From: Acidibrevibacterium fodinaquatile
Lineage (GTDB): Bacteria > Pseudomonadota > Alphaproteobacteria > Acetobacterales > Acetobacteraceae
DNA length: 64,000 bases
Direction: 5' to 3'
Assembly: GCF_003352165.1 (NCBI RefSeq)
Contig: NZ_CP029176.1
Coordinates: 1,240,001 to 1,304,000 of the forward strand
The notes beneath the pieces were generated by a model. That model saw nothing but the letters and a program-made list of their open reading frames with translations, was not told where the DNA came from and made no database searches. This document shows positions 7,961 to 15,896 of this stretch, in pieces. Within the stretch, counting starts at the first letter, position 1. Every line of letters starts with the position of its first letter. Made by a program: the position numbers and the translations under genes.

Positions 7961-8046
7961 TTGAACCATCCTGTTCCATCAAAACCGGCCAACTTGCTCG
8001 CCAAAATAGCTGTAGAGCGTGATCGACTTAAACCGATCGCGCTCTA
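7942..8046 (-). repeat. Dispersed 105-bp structured element, copy A
   Basis: Read on the minus strand this 105-bp stretch matches 59108-59212 (plus strand) at all but two positions. It holds a 34-bp imperfect palindrome (arms beginning TAGAGCG and ending CGCTCTA), then a larger hairpin: GAGCAAG plus GGTTTTGATGGAAC, the loop AGGAT, and a near-complementary right arm ending CTTGCTCT. It fills the gap between the deacetylase and the next SDR gene and supplies the deacetylase stop codon and about five preceding codons. A spurious ORF beginning MASKLAGFDG crosses both copies. Confidence 0.85.
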
Positions 8047-8062
8047 GACGGGAAAGGATTGC

Positions 8063-8857
8063 ATGTCAGATAAAATCGCAGAAACGACGTTCCCGGGCGC
8101 CGCCGAACTCTTCTCGCTCGCCGGGCGCACGGCGCTGATCACCGGCGCCTCCGGCGGCCTCGGGCTCGCCTTCGCGCACATGCTCCACGGCGCCGGCGCC
8201 CATGTCATTCTCGCCGCCCGCAATGAGGCGCGGCTGGCCGCCGCGGCTGCCGCCCTCGGCGAGCGGGCCGAAGCCGCACGGCTCGACGTCACCGATGACG
8301 CCTCGATCGAGGCCTGCCTCGCCGGGCTCGCGGCGCGGGGGGTGGTCGCTGACATCATCGTCAACAATGCCGGCATCGCCACGCCTAAGCCCGCCATCGA
8401 GCAGAGCGCCGCCGATTGGGATGCGGTGGTCGCGGTCAATCTCCGCGGCGCGTTCCTGGTGGCGCGCGCCGCGGCGCGGCGGCTGATCACGGCCAAGCGG
8501 CCGGGATCGATCATCAACATCGCCTCGATCCTCGGGATCCGCGTCGGCTCCCATCTCGCATCCTACACCGCCGCCAAGGCCGGATTGCTGCACCTGACGC
8601 GGAGCCTCGCGGTCGAGTTCGCCCGCCACCAGATCCGCGTCAACGCGCTGGCGCCGGGGTATATCGAAACCGATATGAACTCCGCATTTTTCGCGACCGA
8701 AGCGGGGCAAGCGATGATCCGCCGCATCCCACAGCGCCGGCTCGGGACGCCGCGCGACCTCGCCGGCCCGCTGCTCCTGCTCGCCTCCGACGCCGGCGCG
8801 CACATGACCGGGGCGACGATCGTCGTCGATGGCGGGCACACGGTGAATAGCGTTTGA
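8063..8857 (+). CDS. SDR family oxidoreductase
   Basis: A 264-residue classical SDR. It has the NAD(P) loop TGASGGLG (about residue 27), DVTDD, NNAGIA (about 98), the catalytic Ser in NIASILG and Tyr-x3-Lys in YTAAKAGLLHL (about 165), and the C-terminal IVVDGGHTV. The APGYIETDMN segment is typical of 3-oxoacyl-ACP reductase-like and gluconate 5-dehydrogenase-like members. The ATG at 8063 is preceded by GGAAAGG. The gene stands alone between the dispersed repeat and a terminator-like hairpin. It could in principle serve as ketoreductase for the ACP cluster 1 kb away, but no sequence feature shows this. Confidence 0.88.
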   Translation: MSDKIAETTFPGAAELFSLAGRTALITGASGGLGLAFAHMLHGAGAHVILAARNEARLAAAAAALGERAEAARLDVTDDASIEACLAGLAARGVVADIIVNNAGIATPKPAIEQSAADWDAVVAVNLRGAFLVARAAARRLITAKRPGSIINIASILGIRVGSHLASYTAAKAGLLHLTRSLAVEFARHQIRVNALAPGYIETDMNSAFFATEAGQAMIRRIPQRRLGTPRDLAGPLLLLASDAGAHMTGATIVVDGGHTVNSV

Positions 8858-8872
8858 TGTAAAAAATAAAAC

Positions 8873-8894
8873 GTTCTTTTTTGGAAAAAAGAAC
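8873..8894. terminator. A/T-stem hairpin, family copy 1 (flank on the right)
   Basis: Arms GTTCTTTTTT (8873-8882) and AAAAAAGAAC (8885-8894) pair perfectly around a two-base loop. It lies between the SDR stop and the convergent hemN stop and is followed by CAAAAAACTTTTGTCC. Read on the minus strand the flank becomes ACAAAAGTTTTTTG, which is shared with three other hairpins in the window. It could act as an intrinsic terminator in both directions. Confidence 0.6.
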
Positions 8895-8940
8895 CAAAAA
8901 ACTTTTGTCCCGTTTGGTGGTGGGGCAGCGCCGCAGGGGC

Positions 8941-10293
8941 TCAGATCGTGGGCGCGTGGCGCGTCGGCACGGGGTCGAGATAGCGATCGAAGGCGGCGGC
9001 GACGGCGCGGAGAAATGGCCGCGCCGAGGCGGGCACGCTGAGATGGCGGCCGTCCCAGGCGATCAGGCCGATCGCCGCCAGTTCGGCGAGGGCCGGATGG
9101 GCGTCGTCGAGCGCATCCGCGGCCGCGCCGTGCGCTGCGCGTAGCGCGTCGAGATCGAGCCGCATCGTGCACATCACCTGCTCGATCGCGGCGCGGCGCA
9201 GCCGGTCATCGGCGTCGAGCGCGACCCCGCGCGCGACCGCCAAGCCCCCCGCCGCGATCGCCGCGCGATAGGCCGGCACGCGCGGCGCGTTCTGCGCATA
9301 ACCCTGCGGCAGGCTGCTGATCGCCGAGGCGCCGAGGCCGATCAAGGCATCGGCGGCATCATCGGTGTAGCCTTGGAAATTCCGGCGCAGCTGACCGCTG
9401 GCGGCGGCCTGCGCGAGCCCGTCGCCGGGTTTGGCGAAATGGTCGAGACCGATCGCGAGATAGCCCGCGGCGAGGATTTCGGTCTCGGCGATTTCGCGAA
9501 GCAGAAACCGCGCCCGTGCATCCGGCAGCGACGCCTCCGGGATGAGCGCCTGATGCCGCTGCATCCACGGCACATGGGCATAGCCGAACACCGCGATGCG
9601 CTCTGGCGCGATGGTCAGCGCCTGGCGCAGGGTCGCGCGCAGCCCGTCCGCGGTCTGGTGCGGCAGACCATAGACCAGATCGAGATTGACCGAGCCGACC
9701 CCGATCCCGCGCAAGGCTTCGGCGCAGGCGGCGGTCGCGGCGAAGGATTGCTGGCGCCCAATGGTTTCCTGCACGTCGGGCGCGAAATCCTGCACCCCGA
9801 GGCTCACGCGCGTCACCCCCATGTCCCTGAGAGCCGCAAGACGGTCCGCCGGTAGCCGGCGCGGATCGATCTCGATCGCGATTTCGGCGTCGCGCGCGAG
9901 GTGGAAATGTCGGCGGATGCTCTCGCTGATCGCGCGTAACTCCGCCGCCGGCAAGATGCTCGGCGTGCCGCCCCCCCAATGGATCTGGCGGACCGTGAGC
10001 GGCTTGCCGATGGTTTGCGCGACCAGGGCGATCTCGTCGCGCAGCGCCGCGGCGTAGGTGCGGAGCGGCGCGTCAGTATTCACAGCACTGGTATGGCAGC
10101 CGCAAAAACGGCACAGCGTGCGGCAGAACGGAACATGGAGATAAAGCGAGAGCGACGCCGTCTCAGGAAGGGCGGCGAGCCATCCGGCGGCGGTCGCGGC
10201 GCCGACCGCGTCCGAGAAATGCGGCGCGGTGGGATAGCTCGTGTAGCGCGGCACCCGCCGGTCATAGCGGGCGATCAGGGCGTCGATGTCCAT
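8941..10293 (-). CDS. hemN: Oxygen-independent coproporphyrinogen III oxidase
   Basis: A 450-residue radical-SAM enzyme that decarboxylates coproporphyrinogen III to protoporphyrinogen IX in haem synthesis without oxygen. The N-terminal RYTSYPTAPHF stretch is diagnostic of true HemN as opposed to HemW. The cluster motif CRTLCRFCGC (about residue 58) gives C-x3-C-x2-C plus the following Gly-Cys seen in HemN. HWGGGTPS, LGVQDF and LVYGLPHQT follow. The ATG at 10293 is unambiguous. An Fnr/FixK-type palindrome lies 34-47 bases upstream, which fits induction at low oxygen. Confidence 0.95.
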   Translation of the reverse strand: MDIDALIARYDRRVPRYTSYPTAPHFSDAVGAATAAGWLAALPETASLSLYLHVPFCRTLCRFCGCHTSAVNTDAPLRTYAAALRDEIALVAQTIGKPLTVRQIHWGGGTPSILPAAELRAISESIRRHFHLARDAEIAIEIDPRRLPADRLAALRDMGVTRVSLGVQDFAPDVQETIGRQQSFAATAACAEALRGIGVGSVNLDLVYGLPHQTADGLRATLRQALTIAPERIAVFGYAHVPWMQRHQALIPEASLPDARARFLLREIAETEILAAGYLAIGLDHFAKPGDGLAQAAASGQLRRNFQGYTDDAADALIGLGASAISSLPQGYAQNAPRVPAYRAAIAAGGLAVARGVALDADDRLRRAAIEQVMCTMRLDLDALRAAHGAAADALDDAHPALAELAAIGLIAWDGRHLSVPASARPFLRAVAAAFDRYLDPVPTRHAPTI

Positions 10294-10326
10294 GACGGCA
10301 GCTTAGGGGATTTCAGCCTGTCCGCT

Positions 10327-10340
10327 TTGAGGCAGATCAA
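10327..10340. promoter_or_regulatory. Fnr/FixK-type site upstream of hemN
   Basis: TTGAGGCAGATCAA matches the TTGAT-N4-ATCAA consensus at nine of ten fixed positions. It lies 34 to 47 bases before the hemN ATG, a plausible activator position, and hemN is a classic Fnr/FixK target in alphaproteobacteria. No other gene starts nearby (the TPR gene ends at 10364), so the site serves hemN if it is functional. Confidence 0.65.
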
Positions 10341-10363
10341 GCGACAATGAGGCATCGGGCGCC

Positions 10364-11860
10364 CTATTTCGCGCGCCGCGGCAGCGCCTCGAGCGCTTGC
10401 ACGATGGCCGCCGTCACCTCGCTCCAATCCCCGGCCCGGCTTTGGCGAAAGAGCCGGAGCGAGGGATACCAGGGGCTGTCGCTACGATCGAGCAGCCAGC
10501 GCCAGTCAGACGGGGTCGGGAGCATCAGCCAAGCCGGCTTGCCCAGCGCGCCGGCGAGATGGCCGACCGAGGTATCGACGCATATCACGAGATCGAGATT
10601 GATGATCGCGGCGGCGGTTTCGGCGAAATTGGTCAGCGCCTCGGAGACATCGAGAAGGCCCGGCAGCACGTTCGGCGTCGCGCGGTCACGCGGCGGGAAT
10701 TTCTGCTGCAACGAGACGAAGGCGACCCCCGCGACCTTGCCGAGCGGGGCGAGGTCGGCGAGCCGCATCGAGCGGCGGCGATCATTGGGGTGGGTCGTGC
10801 GCCCCGCCCAGGCGACGCCGACGCGCAAGGCCCCACGCGGCAGATCGCGCTCGAAACGGGTTTGCCAGGCGCGGATGAGGGGGGGATCGACGCTGAAATA
10901 AGGGATCGGCGCTGGGATCGTTGGAAGGTCGGTTGCGAAAATCCCGGGGAGACTCGACATCAGGCAAAAAACCTTATGCGGCGGAATCTGATCCCAGCGG
11001 GTATGGCAGGCGGCGACGCCGCGGATCGTGCGCAGCAGCGGCGCGATATCGGGGCTACAGCCCACCACCACCTCCCGGCAGCGCGCCGCGACCTCGGGGA
11101 TATAGCGGCTGAATTGCAGCGTATCGCCATACCCCTGATCGCCGACGAGAAGGATGCGGTCGTCGGGCAAACGCATGCCGTTCCACGCCGGCGCCGCCAT
11201 TTTCGGGAGCATCCCCTTGGCCTGTTCGAGCTGGTTGCGCCATTCATACTCCACCCAGCCCGGTTTCATCTCGCCGCGCGCGAGCAGGATCTGGCCGATC
11301 GCGAGATGCGCTTCGGGATGGGCGGGCTCTCTCGCGAGCGCGGCGAGAAAGGCATCGATCGCGGCGTCGCGCTCGCCGCGATCCATCAGCGCCTTGCCGA
11401 GATTGACCTGAAAGCGCGCAATCGCGGGTTGCAGACGCACCGCTTCGCGGGCGGCGGCAACGGCGTCGTCGAAACGATAGAGCAGGCGATAGAGGCCCGA
11501 GAGATTGGTATGCCAGGAGGCGACATTCGGCTGCTTGGCAAGCGCCCGCTCGATCAGCGAGGTCGCCCGCGCGAGATCGCCGCGATGGCCGAGAATGGCG
11601 CCGAGCAAGGCGAGCGCCGGCGGGTGGTCGGGCACCGCCTCCAGCACATCCTGGCAGATGCCGGCGGCTTCGCCGAGGCGTTTGGCGAGCATGGCCTGCT
11701 CGGCGCGTTGCAATTGCTCGAGAATGGCTTTGCTCCGCTCCGCCGTTGAGGCGGGCGGCGGCGGCTGCGCGGCGAGACCGGGCGGCGCCGGCACCGCGGG
11801 CGCGGCGGCGGCCGGCGGCGGCGCGGGAGGGGTGGCGACGGGCGTGGTCGGTGCGCTCAT
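10364..11860 (-). CDS. TPR protein with a C-terminal glycosyltransferase-9-like domain
   Basis: A 498-residue protein. After a Pro/Ala-rich N-terminus (about 45 residues) come roughly five tetratricopeptide repeats (about 45-210; for example AGICQDVLEAVPDHPPAL and DAAIDAFLAALAREPAHPE). The C-terminal half has ILLVGDQGYGDTLQFSRYIP, VGVAWAGRTTHPNDRRRS and ICVDTSVGHLAGALGKPAW, the pattern of ADP-heptose:LPS heptosyltransferase-like (GT9) domains fused to TPRs. Such proteins are thought to glycosylate proteins or surface polymers; the acceptor is not shown here. The ATG at 11860 was chosen because the upstream frame is Arg-rich and lacks domain sequence. No operon partner. Confidence 0.82.
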   Translation of the reverse strand: MSAPTTPVATPPAPPPAAAAPAVPAPPGLAAQPPPPASTAERSKAILEQLQRAEQAMLAKRLGEAAGICQDVLEAVPDHPPALALLGAILGHRGDLARATSLIERALAKQPNVASWHTNLSGLYRLLYRFDDAVAAAREAVRLQPAIARFQVNLGKALMDRGERDAAIDAFLAALAREPAHPEAHLAIGQILLARGEMKPGWVEYEWRNQLEQAKGMLPKMAAPAWNGMRLPDDRILLVGDQGYGDTLQFSRYIPEVAARCREVVVGCSPDIAPLLRTIRGVAACHTRWDQIPPHKVFCLMSSLPGIFATDLPTIPAPIPYFSVDPPLIRAWQTRFERDLPRGALRVGVAWAGRTTHPNDRRRSMRLADLAPLGKVAGVAFVSLQQKFPPRDRATPNVLPGLLDVSEALTNFAETAAAIINLDLVICVDTSVGHLAGALGKPAWLMLPTPSDWRWLLDRSDSPWYPSLRLFRQSRAGDWSEVTAAIVQALEALPRRAK

Positions 11861-11947
11861 GGCCGAAGGATGCCAAGCTGCGCGGCCAAACAAAAGGGGG
11901 CAGCCGGCGGTTTCGCCGCGGGCGCGGCGTTTCGCCAAAAAGCCGCG

Positions 11948-12559
11948 TCAACCTGCGATCGCGGTCGGCGCGATCCGGCGCGAAACCGCGTTGGCGCAAC
12001 CAGAGTCCGGCGCCGCGATCGCCGCCAGCACGGTGAAATGCTGGCGCGCGAGCGGGCGGTTGCCGAGGAGGATCACGAATTCCCAGTCGCCGGCGACCAT
12101 TTCCCAGGGATCGGTAAAGGTGAAGCCGACATAATGCGGCCCGGCGCCAGGGGGAATGTCAAAGCGATCGACGCTGCCGGCGCGGCCATCGGGCCGGCGT
12201 AGCGGGGGGTGGGTCACGCGAATGGTGAGCGGCGCTGTCGCTGGCGCGGCGCGGTCGAAGATCACGCCGAAGCTCCGGCAGAGCTTAGCGGGAATGGTCT
12301 CGGTCGCCGCGACCAAGCGCGGCAGCCCGGTGCGATCGACGCCGCTCAGAGTCTGGTCGCCAAGGCCGGGCGGAAGGCTGCCGGTGACGGGGGCGGCACG
12401 GAAAATTCCGACGGCGAGGATACTGATCTCGGGCGTTTCGGCGTGGCTGGGCAGCGCTGCGACGAACACGCCGATCGCGAAGAGGAAAGCCAGCGGGATT
12501 TGACGGGGAAGGGTCGGACTTGTATAAACCGATCTGCAAATGCGAATAACTCTCATCAT
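11948..12559 (-). CDS. Periplasmic DUF3859 family protein
   Basis: About 203 residues with a signal peptide (PLAFLFAIGVFVAALPSHA, cleaved before ETPE). The mature part has the DUF3859 layout: an early VGIF strand, TETIPAKLCRSFGVIFD, THPPLRRPDG, then HYVGFTFTDPWEMVAGDWEF. The function of this family is not known. Two adjacent ATG codons (12559 and 12556) are possible starts; neither has a clear ribosome site. It is divergent from the cupredoxin/FTR1 pair, and the Fur-like site at 12541-12555 falls on its codons 2-6, so it may share iron control (inference). Confidence 0.75.
   Translation of the reverse strand: MMRVIRICRSVYTSPTLPRQIPLAFLFAIGVFVAALPSHAETPEISILAVGIFRAAPVTGSLPPGLGDQTLSGVDRTGLPRLVAATETIPAKLCRSFGVIFDRAAPATAPLTIRVTHPPLRRPDGRAGSVDRFDIPPGAGPHYVGFTFTDPWEMVAGDWEFVILLGNRPLARQHFTVLAAIAAPDSGCANAVSRRIAPTAIAG
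12541..12555. promoter_or_regulatory. Fur-like 7-1-7 box before the cupredoxin-FTR1 genes
   Basis: TGCGAATAACTCTCA has the 7-1-7 form and differs from the TGAGAATNATTCTCA consensus at one position in each arm. It ends 43 bases before the cupredoxin ATG, where it would cover a promoter. The downstream genes encode an iron permease system, a standard Fur target. The site also overlaps the first codons of the divergent DUF3859 gene, which makes it unusual. Confidence 0.45.
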
Positions 12560-12598
12560 TACACGCAACAACGATACCAGAATGAGGCGACCCGAACG

Positions 12599-12940
12599 AT
12601 GCGTTCCCTGTTCTTTTCCGCGATGGCCGTCGGCCTGTTCACCCTTGGCACTGGCGCGGCGCTCGCGGCTGACGATGTCGAAAGCCGTGACCTCGTGATC
12701 AAGGATCATGTCTTTTCTCCCGCCGAAATCACCGTCCCCGCCGGCAAGCGGGTGGCGATCCATATCAAGAACATGGACAAGACGGCAGAAGAGTTCGATT
12801 CTTCGGCGCTCAAGGTCGAAAAAGTGATCGCCGGCGGCGGCAGCGGCACCCTCTATCTCCGCCCGCTCGCGCCGGGACGCTATAAATTCGAGGGGGAATA
12901 TCACGACAAGACCGCCCAAGGGGTCGTCATCGCGCAATAG
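12599..12940 (+). CDS. Periplasmic cupredoxin-domain protein of the FTR1 iron uptake system
   Basis: A 113-residue exported protein. The signal peptide (SLFFSAMAVGLFTLGTGAALA) is followed by a single cupredoxin-like domain: IKDHVFSPAEITVPAGKRVAIHIKN, EFDSSALKVEKVIAGGG, then YKFEGEYHD. The classical type-1 Cys-His-Met copper ligands are absent; Glu and His residues (EEFDS, EYH) could bind iron or copper, as in the EfeO N-terminal domain and FtrB-type proteins. The ATG at 12599 sits 43 bases before the FTR1 gene on the same strand. It probably delivers or oxidises iron for the permease. Confidence 0.85.
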   Translation: MRSLFFSAMAVGLFTLGTGAALAADDVESRDLVIKDHVFSPAEITVPAGKRVAIHIKNMDKTAEEFDSSALKVEKVIAGGGSGTLYLRPLAPGRYKFEGEYHDKTAQGVVIAQ

Positions 12941-12983
12941 CGCTGCCCAATCGTGGTTTGATATAACTCGGGAAAGCCAACTC

Positions 12984-13817
12984 ATGGTCGCTGCGTTGCT
13001 GATCGTCTTTCGTGAGGTCATCGAGGCCGGGTTGATCGTCGGCATCGTGATGGCGGCGACCAAGGGGGTTCCCGGGCGCGGCCGGATGGTCGGGCTCGGC
13101 ATCGCCGCGGGGGTCATGGGCGCCTGTCTCCTCGCGGCTGGCGCCGGTCGTCTCGGCGCTCTTTTCGCGGGCAGCGGCCAGGAGGTTTTTCAGGCCGCGG
13201 TGCTCGGCATCGCGACCCTGATGCTCGCCTGGCACACGATCTGGATGGCAAGCCACGGCCGCGCCATCGCCCACGAGATGCGCGCCCTCGGCGGCGCGGT
13301 GCGCGAGGGCAGCCGGCCACTCGTCGCGCTTGGCATCGTGGTTGCGATCGCGGTGCTGCGCGAAGGCTCGGAAGTGGTGCTGTTTCTTTACGGCATCGCG
13401 CTCTCAGGCGGCGTGTCGGGCTGGGGGATGGTGGTCGGCGGGGCGCTTGGCATCGTCGCTGGCGCCCTCGTCGCGGCGTTGCTTTATGGCGGCCTCATCG
13501 CGATCCCGGTCGGGCGCATGCTGTCGCTCACCGGCGCGCTGATCACGCTGATGGCCGCCGGCATGGCAGCGCAAGCGGTCGCGTTCTTGCAGCAGGCGGG
13601 GTTCGCCGATCTGCTGTCGGCGCCGGTGTGGAACTCGGCGGCGTTGCTCAGCGACGACTCCATCGCCGGCCGGCTCGCCCATAGCCTGGTCGGCTACACC
13701 GCCGAGCCCGACGGCTTGCAGCTTTTGGTGTACGCCGCGACCCTGGCGACGATCTCCGGTCTTGCGCGCGCGGTGCGGTCAGGGATGCGCCCGGCGCGTG
13801 CCGCGGCGGCGGAATAG
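12984..13817 (+). CDS. FTR1 family iron permease
   Basis: A 277-residue inner-membrane protein with seven predicted helices. The two REXXE iron-binding motifs that define the family are REVIE (about residue 10, first helix) and REGSE (about 126, fourth helix). It is of the EfeU/FtrC type, importing iron together with a periplasmic partner, here the cupredoxin protein just upstream. The ATG at 12984 has GGAAAG 10 bases before it. No EfeB peroxidase or FtrD ferredoxin gene follows in the window, so the system is either minimal or completed elsewhere. Confidence 0.92.
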   Translation: MVAALLIVFREVIEAGLIVGIVMAATKGVPGRGRMVGLGIAAGVMGACLLAAGAGRLGALFAGSGQEVFQAAVLGIATLMLAWHTIWMASHGRAIAHEMRALGGAVREGSRPLVALGIVVAIAVLREGSEVVLFLYGIALSGGVSGWGMVVGGALGIVAGALVAALLYGGLIAIPVGRMLSLTGALITLMAAGMAAQAVAFLQQAGFADLLSAPVWNSAALLSDDSIAGRLAHSLVGYTAEPDGLQLLVYAATLATISGLARAVRSGMRPARAAAAE

Positions 13818-13871
13818 AGCGGCGTTTTTTACCCTCTGGTAAGCATCATCGCGGCATGATCGCCCGCTTCC

Positions 13872-15896
13872 ATGGGAACGGGCGTTATGGCGGAAAAATC
13901 TGCTGAACATCCTGCGACGCGCGAGGGCGGGCGGGGGGCCGCGGCGCTGATTGGCGGGCGCTATCAGGTCGATTTCGCCTCCCCGCTCGCCGGCGCCGGC
14001 GGCGGGATGATGGCGTTCGTCACACGCGATCAGCAAAACGCCGCGGCGGGGTTGATGGCGCTGCAGATCCGGCCGAGCGCGCCGGCCCGCGTCCATGCCA
14101 TCGAACATCTCAGCAAAAGCGCCATCCCCGGGCTTTTGCTGCCGCTCGCGCACGGCGTCGCCCTCACACCGGAAGGCAGCGAAGCCGGCTTCGTCATCTG
14201 CGGCGCGCCGCCCGGCCCCTCGCTCGCCGCAAGCCCGCGGGTCTGGGGCGAGCGTGAGCTGCTGGAGTGCGTGCTGCGCCCGGCGGCGATGGGGCTCGAT
14301 GCCCTGGCGACGCGCGGCGTCACCCATCGCGCCATTCGCCCCGATAATATCTTCCAGGGCAGCGCCGGCGAGCCGGTGACCCTCGGCGCCGCTTGGGCCG
14401 GCCCGCCGGGAAGCTTGCAGCCGGCGCTTTATGAACCGCCTTATGTCGCGATGTGCCATCCCGCCGGCCGCGGTGATGGCGTCATCGCTGACGATATCTA
14501 TGCCCTCGGCGTCACCTTGCTCACGCTCGCGCTTGGGCGGACGCCGCTCGCCGGGCTGGATGACGCGGCGATCATCCGGCGCAAGCTCGATCTCGGCAGC
14601 TATGCCGCCCTGGTCGGCGAGGCGCGTCTGCCGGCGATGATCGCCGATCTGTTGCGTGGCATGCTGGCCGAGGATCCGATCCATCGCCCGCCGCCGCAGC
14701 TCTATCTCGACCCTTCGGCGGCGCGGGCGCGGAGACTGGCGGCGCGGCCCGGGCGGCGGGCGCAGCGTGCCTTGAAAATTGCCGACCAGCCGATCTGGGA
14801 CGCGCGTTCGCTCGCCTATGCCCTCGCCCGCCGGCCCGAGGAGGCGGTGCACTTGGTGCGCAGCCACTATCTCGACCATTGGCTGCGCCGGAGCCTCGGC
14901 GATGCGGTGCTGGCCGGGCGGGCGGATGACGTCGTGCGCCAGCGGAGCGAATTTCCCCCCGAGGATTCCCGCGCCGACGCGACGATGACGATGCGCCTGA
15001 TCGCCGTTCTCGATCCGCTGGCGCCGCTCTGCTGGCGTGGTGTTGCTCTCTGGCCCGACGGGCTCGGCGGCGTGCTCGCCGAGGGCATGCAGGAAAACAG
15101 CGAGCTGGCCGCCAAGATCGACGATCTCGTGGCCGCCGAGGCGGTCGCCGGCTGGGCCCTGATGCGCCCCGAACTCTGTGACGCAACGGCGCTCCGCCAG
15201 ACCGCCCAGCATCACCGCATGTGGCAGCGCATCCGCGGCCTCGGCGGCGGCCTTGCGCGGATCGCCTATGCCCTCAACCCGCTGCAGCCCTGCGCCAGCC
15301 CGCTGCTCGCCGGCCGCTGGGTCGCGCGGCTCGCTGATCTCCTGCCGGCGCTGGAGGCGATTTCGCAGCAGCCCGAGCGCCGGCGCGGCGAGCCGGTGGA
15401 CGGCCACATCGCCGCCTTCATCGCCGCCCATCAGGATGGCCGGCTCAGCGGCGATCTCGGCGCCTTCGCCGGCGATGCGGCGGGCGGCGAGCCGCAGCTC
15501 GCGAGCCTGCGCGCGCTGTCGCGGCTGCAGGCGGCGCATCCCGCGCCGCTTCCGGGCCTCGCCGCCTGGCTCGTCGAGCGCGCCGAACCGCTGACCGAGC
15601 GTTGGCACAACCGCGCCCGGCGCGCCGACGTTTTGGCGCAGCTCCGCCGCTTGGTCCAAGCCGGGCAATTGCTGCCCATGCTCGCCTTGTTTGACGACCG
15701 GAATACGCTGGCGACCGATGCCCAGGGGTTGAAACAGGCCCTTAGCGCGGTCGCCAAGATCGATGCCGAGCGCGCGGCACTGCGAACCGCGTCCGCCGAG
15801 CGCCGCCGTCACGCGACCCGTATCGGCCATGAGATCGCGGTCGGCAGCGGCATGCTCGCGCTGGCGTCGAGCGTCGGCTGGCTGGTGTTCGGATGA
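13872..15896 (+). CDS. Tail-anchored pseudokinase (protein-kinase fold without catalytic residues)
   Basis: A 674-residue protein. Residues of about 25-285 follow a Hanks-type kinase: GGRYQVDFASPLAGAGGG in place of the Gly loop, a helical lobe, RGVTHRAIRPDNIF as the catalytic loop and DDIYALGVTLLTLALGRTPL as subdomain IX. The ATP Lys is Gln (MALQIRP), the HRD Asp is Ala and the DFG motif reads LGAAW, so phosphotransfer is unlikely. About 350 helical residues follow, then a C-terminal membrane segment (SGMLALASSVGWLVFG). The stop overlaps the next gene (ATGA), so the two are probably partners. The start may be at 13887, 15 bases in. Confidence 0.82.
   Translation: MGTGVMAEKSAEHPATREGGRGAAALIGGRYQVDFASPLAGAGGGMMAFVTRDQQNAAAGLMALQIRPSAPARVHAIEHLSKSAIPGLLLPLAHGVALTPEGSEAGFVICGAPPGPSLAASPRVWGERELLECVLRPAAMGLDALATRGVTHRAIRPDNIFQGSAGEPVTLGAAWAGPPGSLQPALYEPPYVAMCHPAGRGDGVIADDIYALGVTLLTLALGRTPLAGLDDAAIIRRKLDLGSYAALVGEARLPAMIADLLRGMLAEDPIHRPPPQLYLDPSAARARRLAARPGRRAQRALKIADQPIWDARSLAYALARRPEEAVHLVRSHYLDHWLRRSLGDAVLAGRADDVVRQRSEFPPEDSRADATMTMRLIAVLDPLAPLCWRGVALWPDGLGGVLAEGMQENSELAAKIDDLVAAEAVAGWALMRPELCDATALRQTAQHHRMWQRIRGLGGGLARIAYALNPLQPCASPLLAGRWVARLADLLPALEAISQQPERRRGEPVDGHIAAFIAAHQDGRLSGDLGAFAGDAAGGEPQLASLRALSRLQAAHPAPLPGLAAWLVERAEPLTERWHNRARRADVLAQLRRLVQAGQLLPMLALFDDRNTLATDAQGLKQALSAVAKIDAERAALRTASAERRRHATRIGHEIAVGSGMLALASSVGWLVFG

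Noticed and set aside
13872-14700. Active serine/threonine kinase
   Set aside because: ATP Lys, HRD Asp and DFG are all replaced, so a working kinase was rejected in favour of a pseudokinase.
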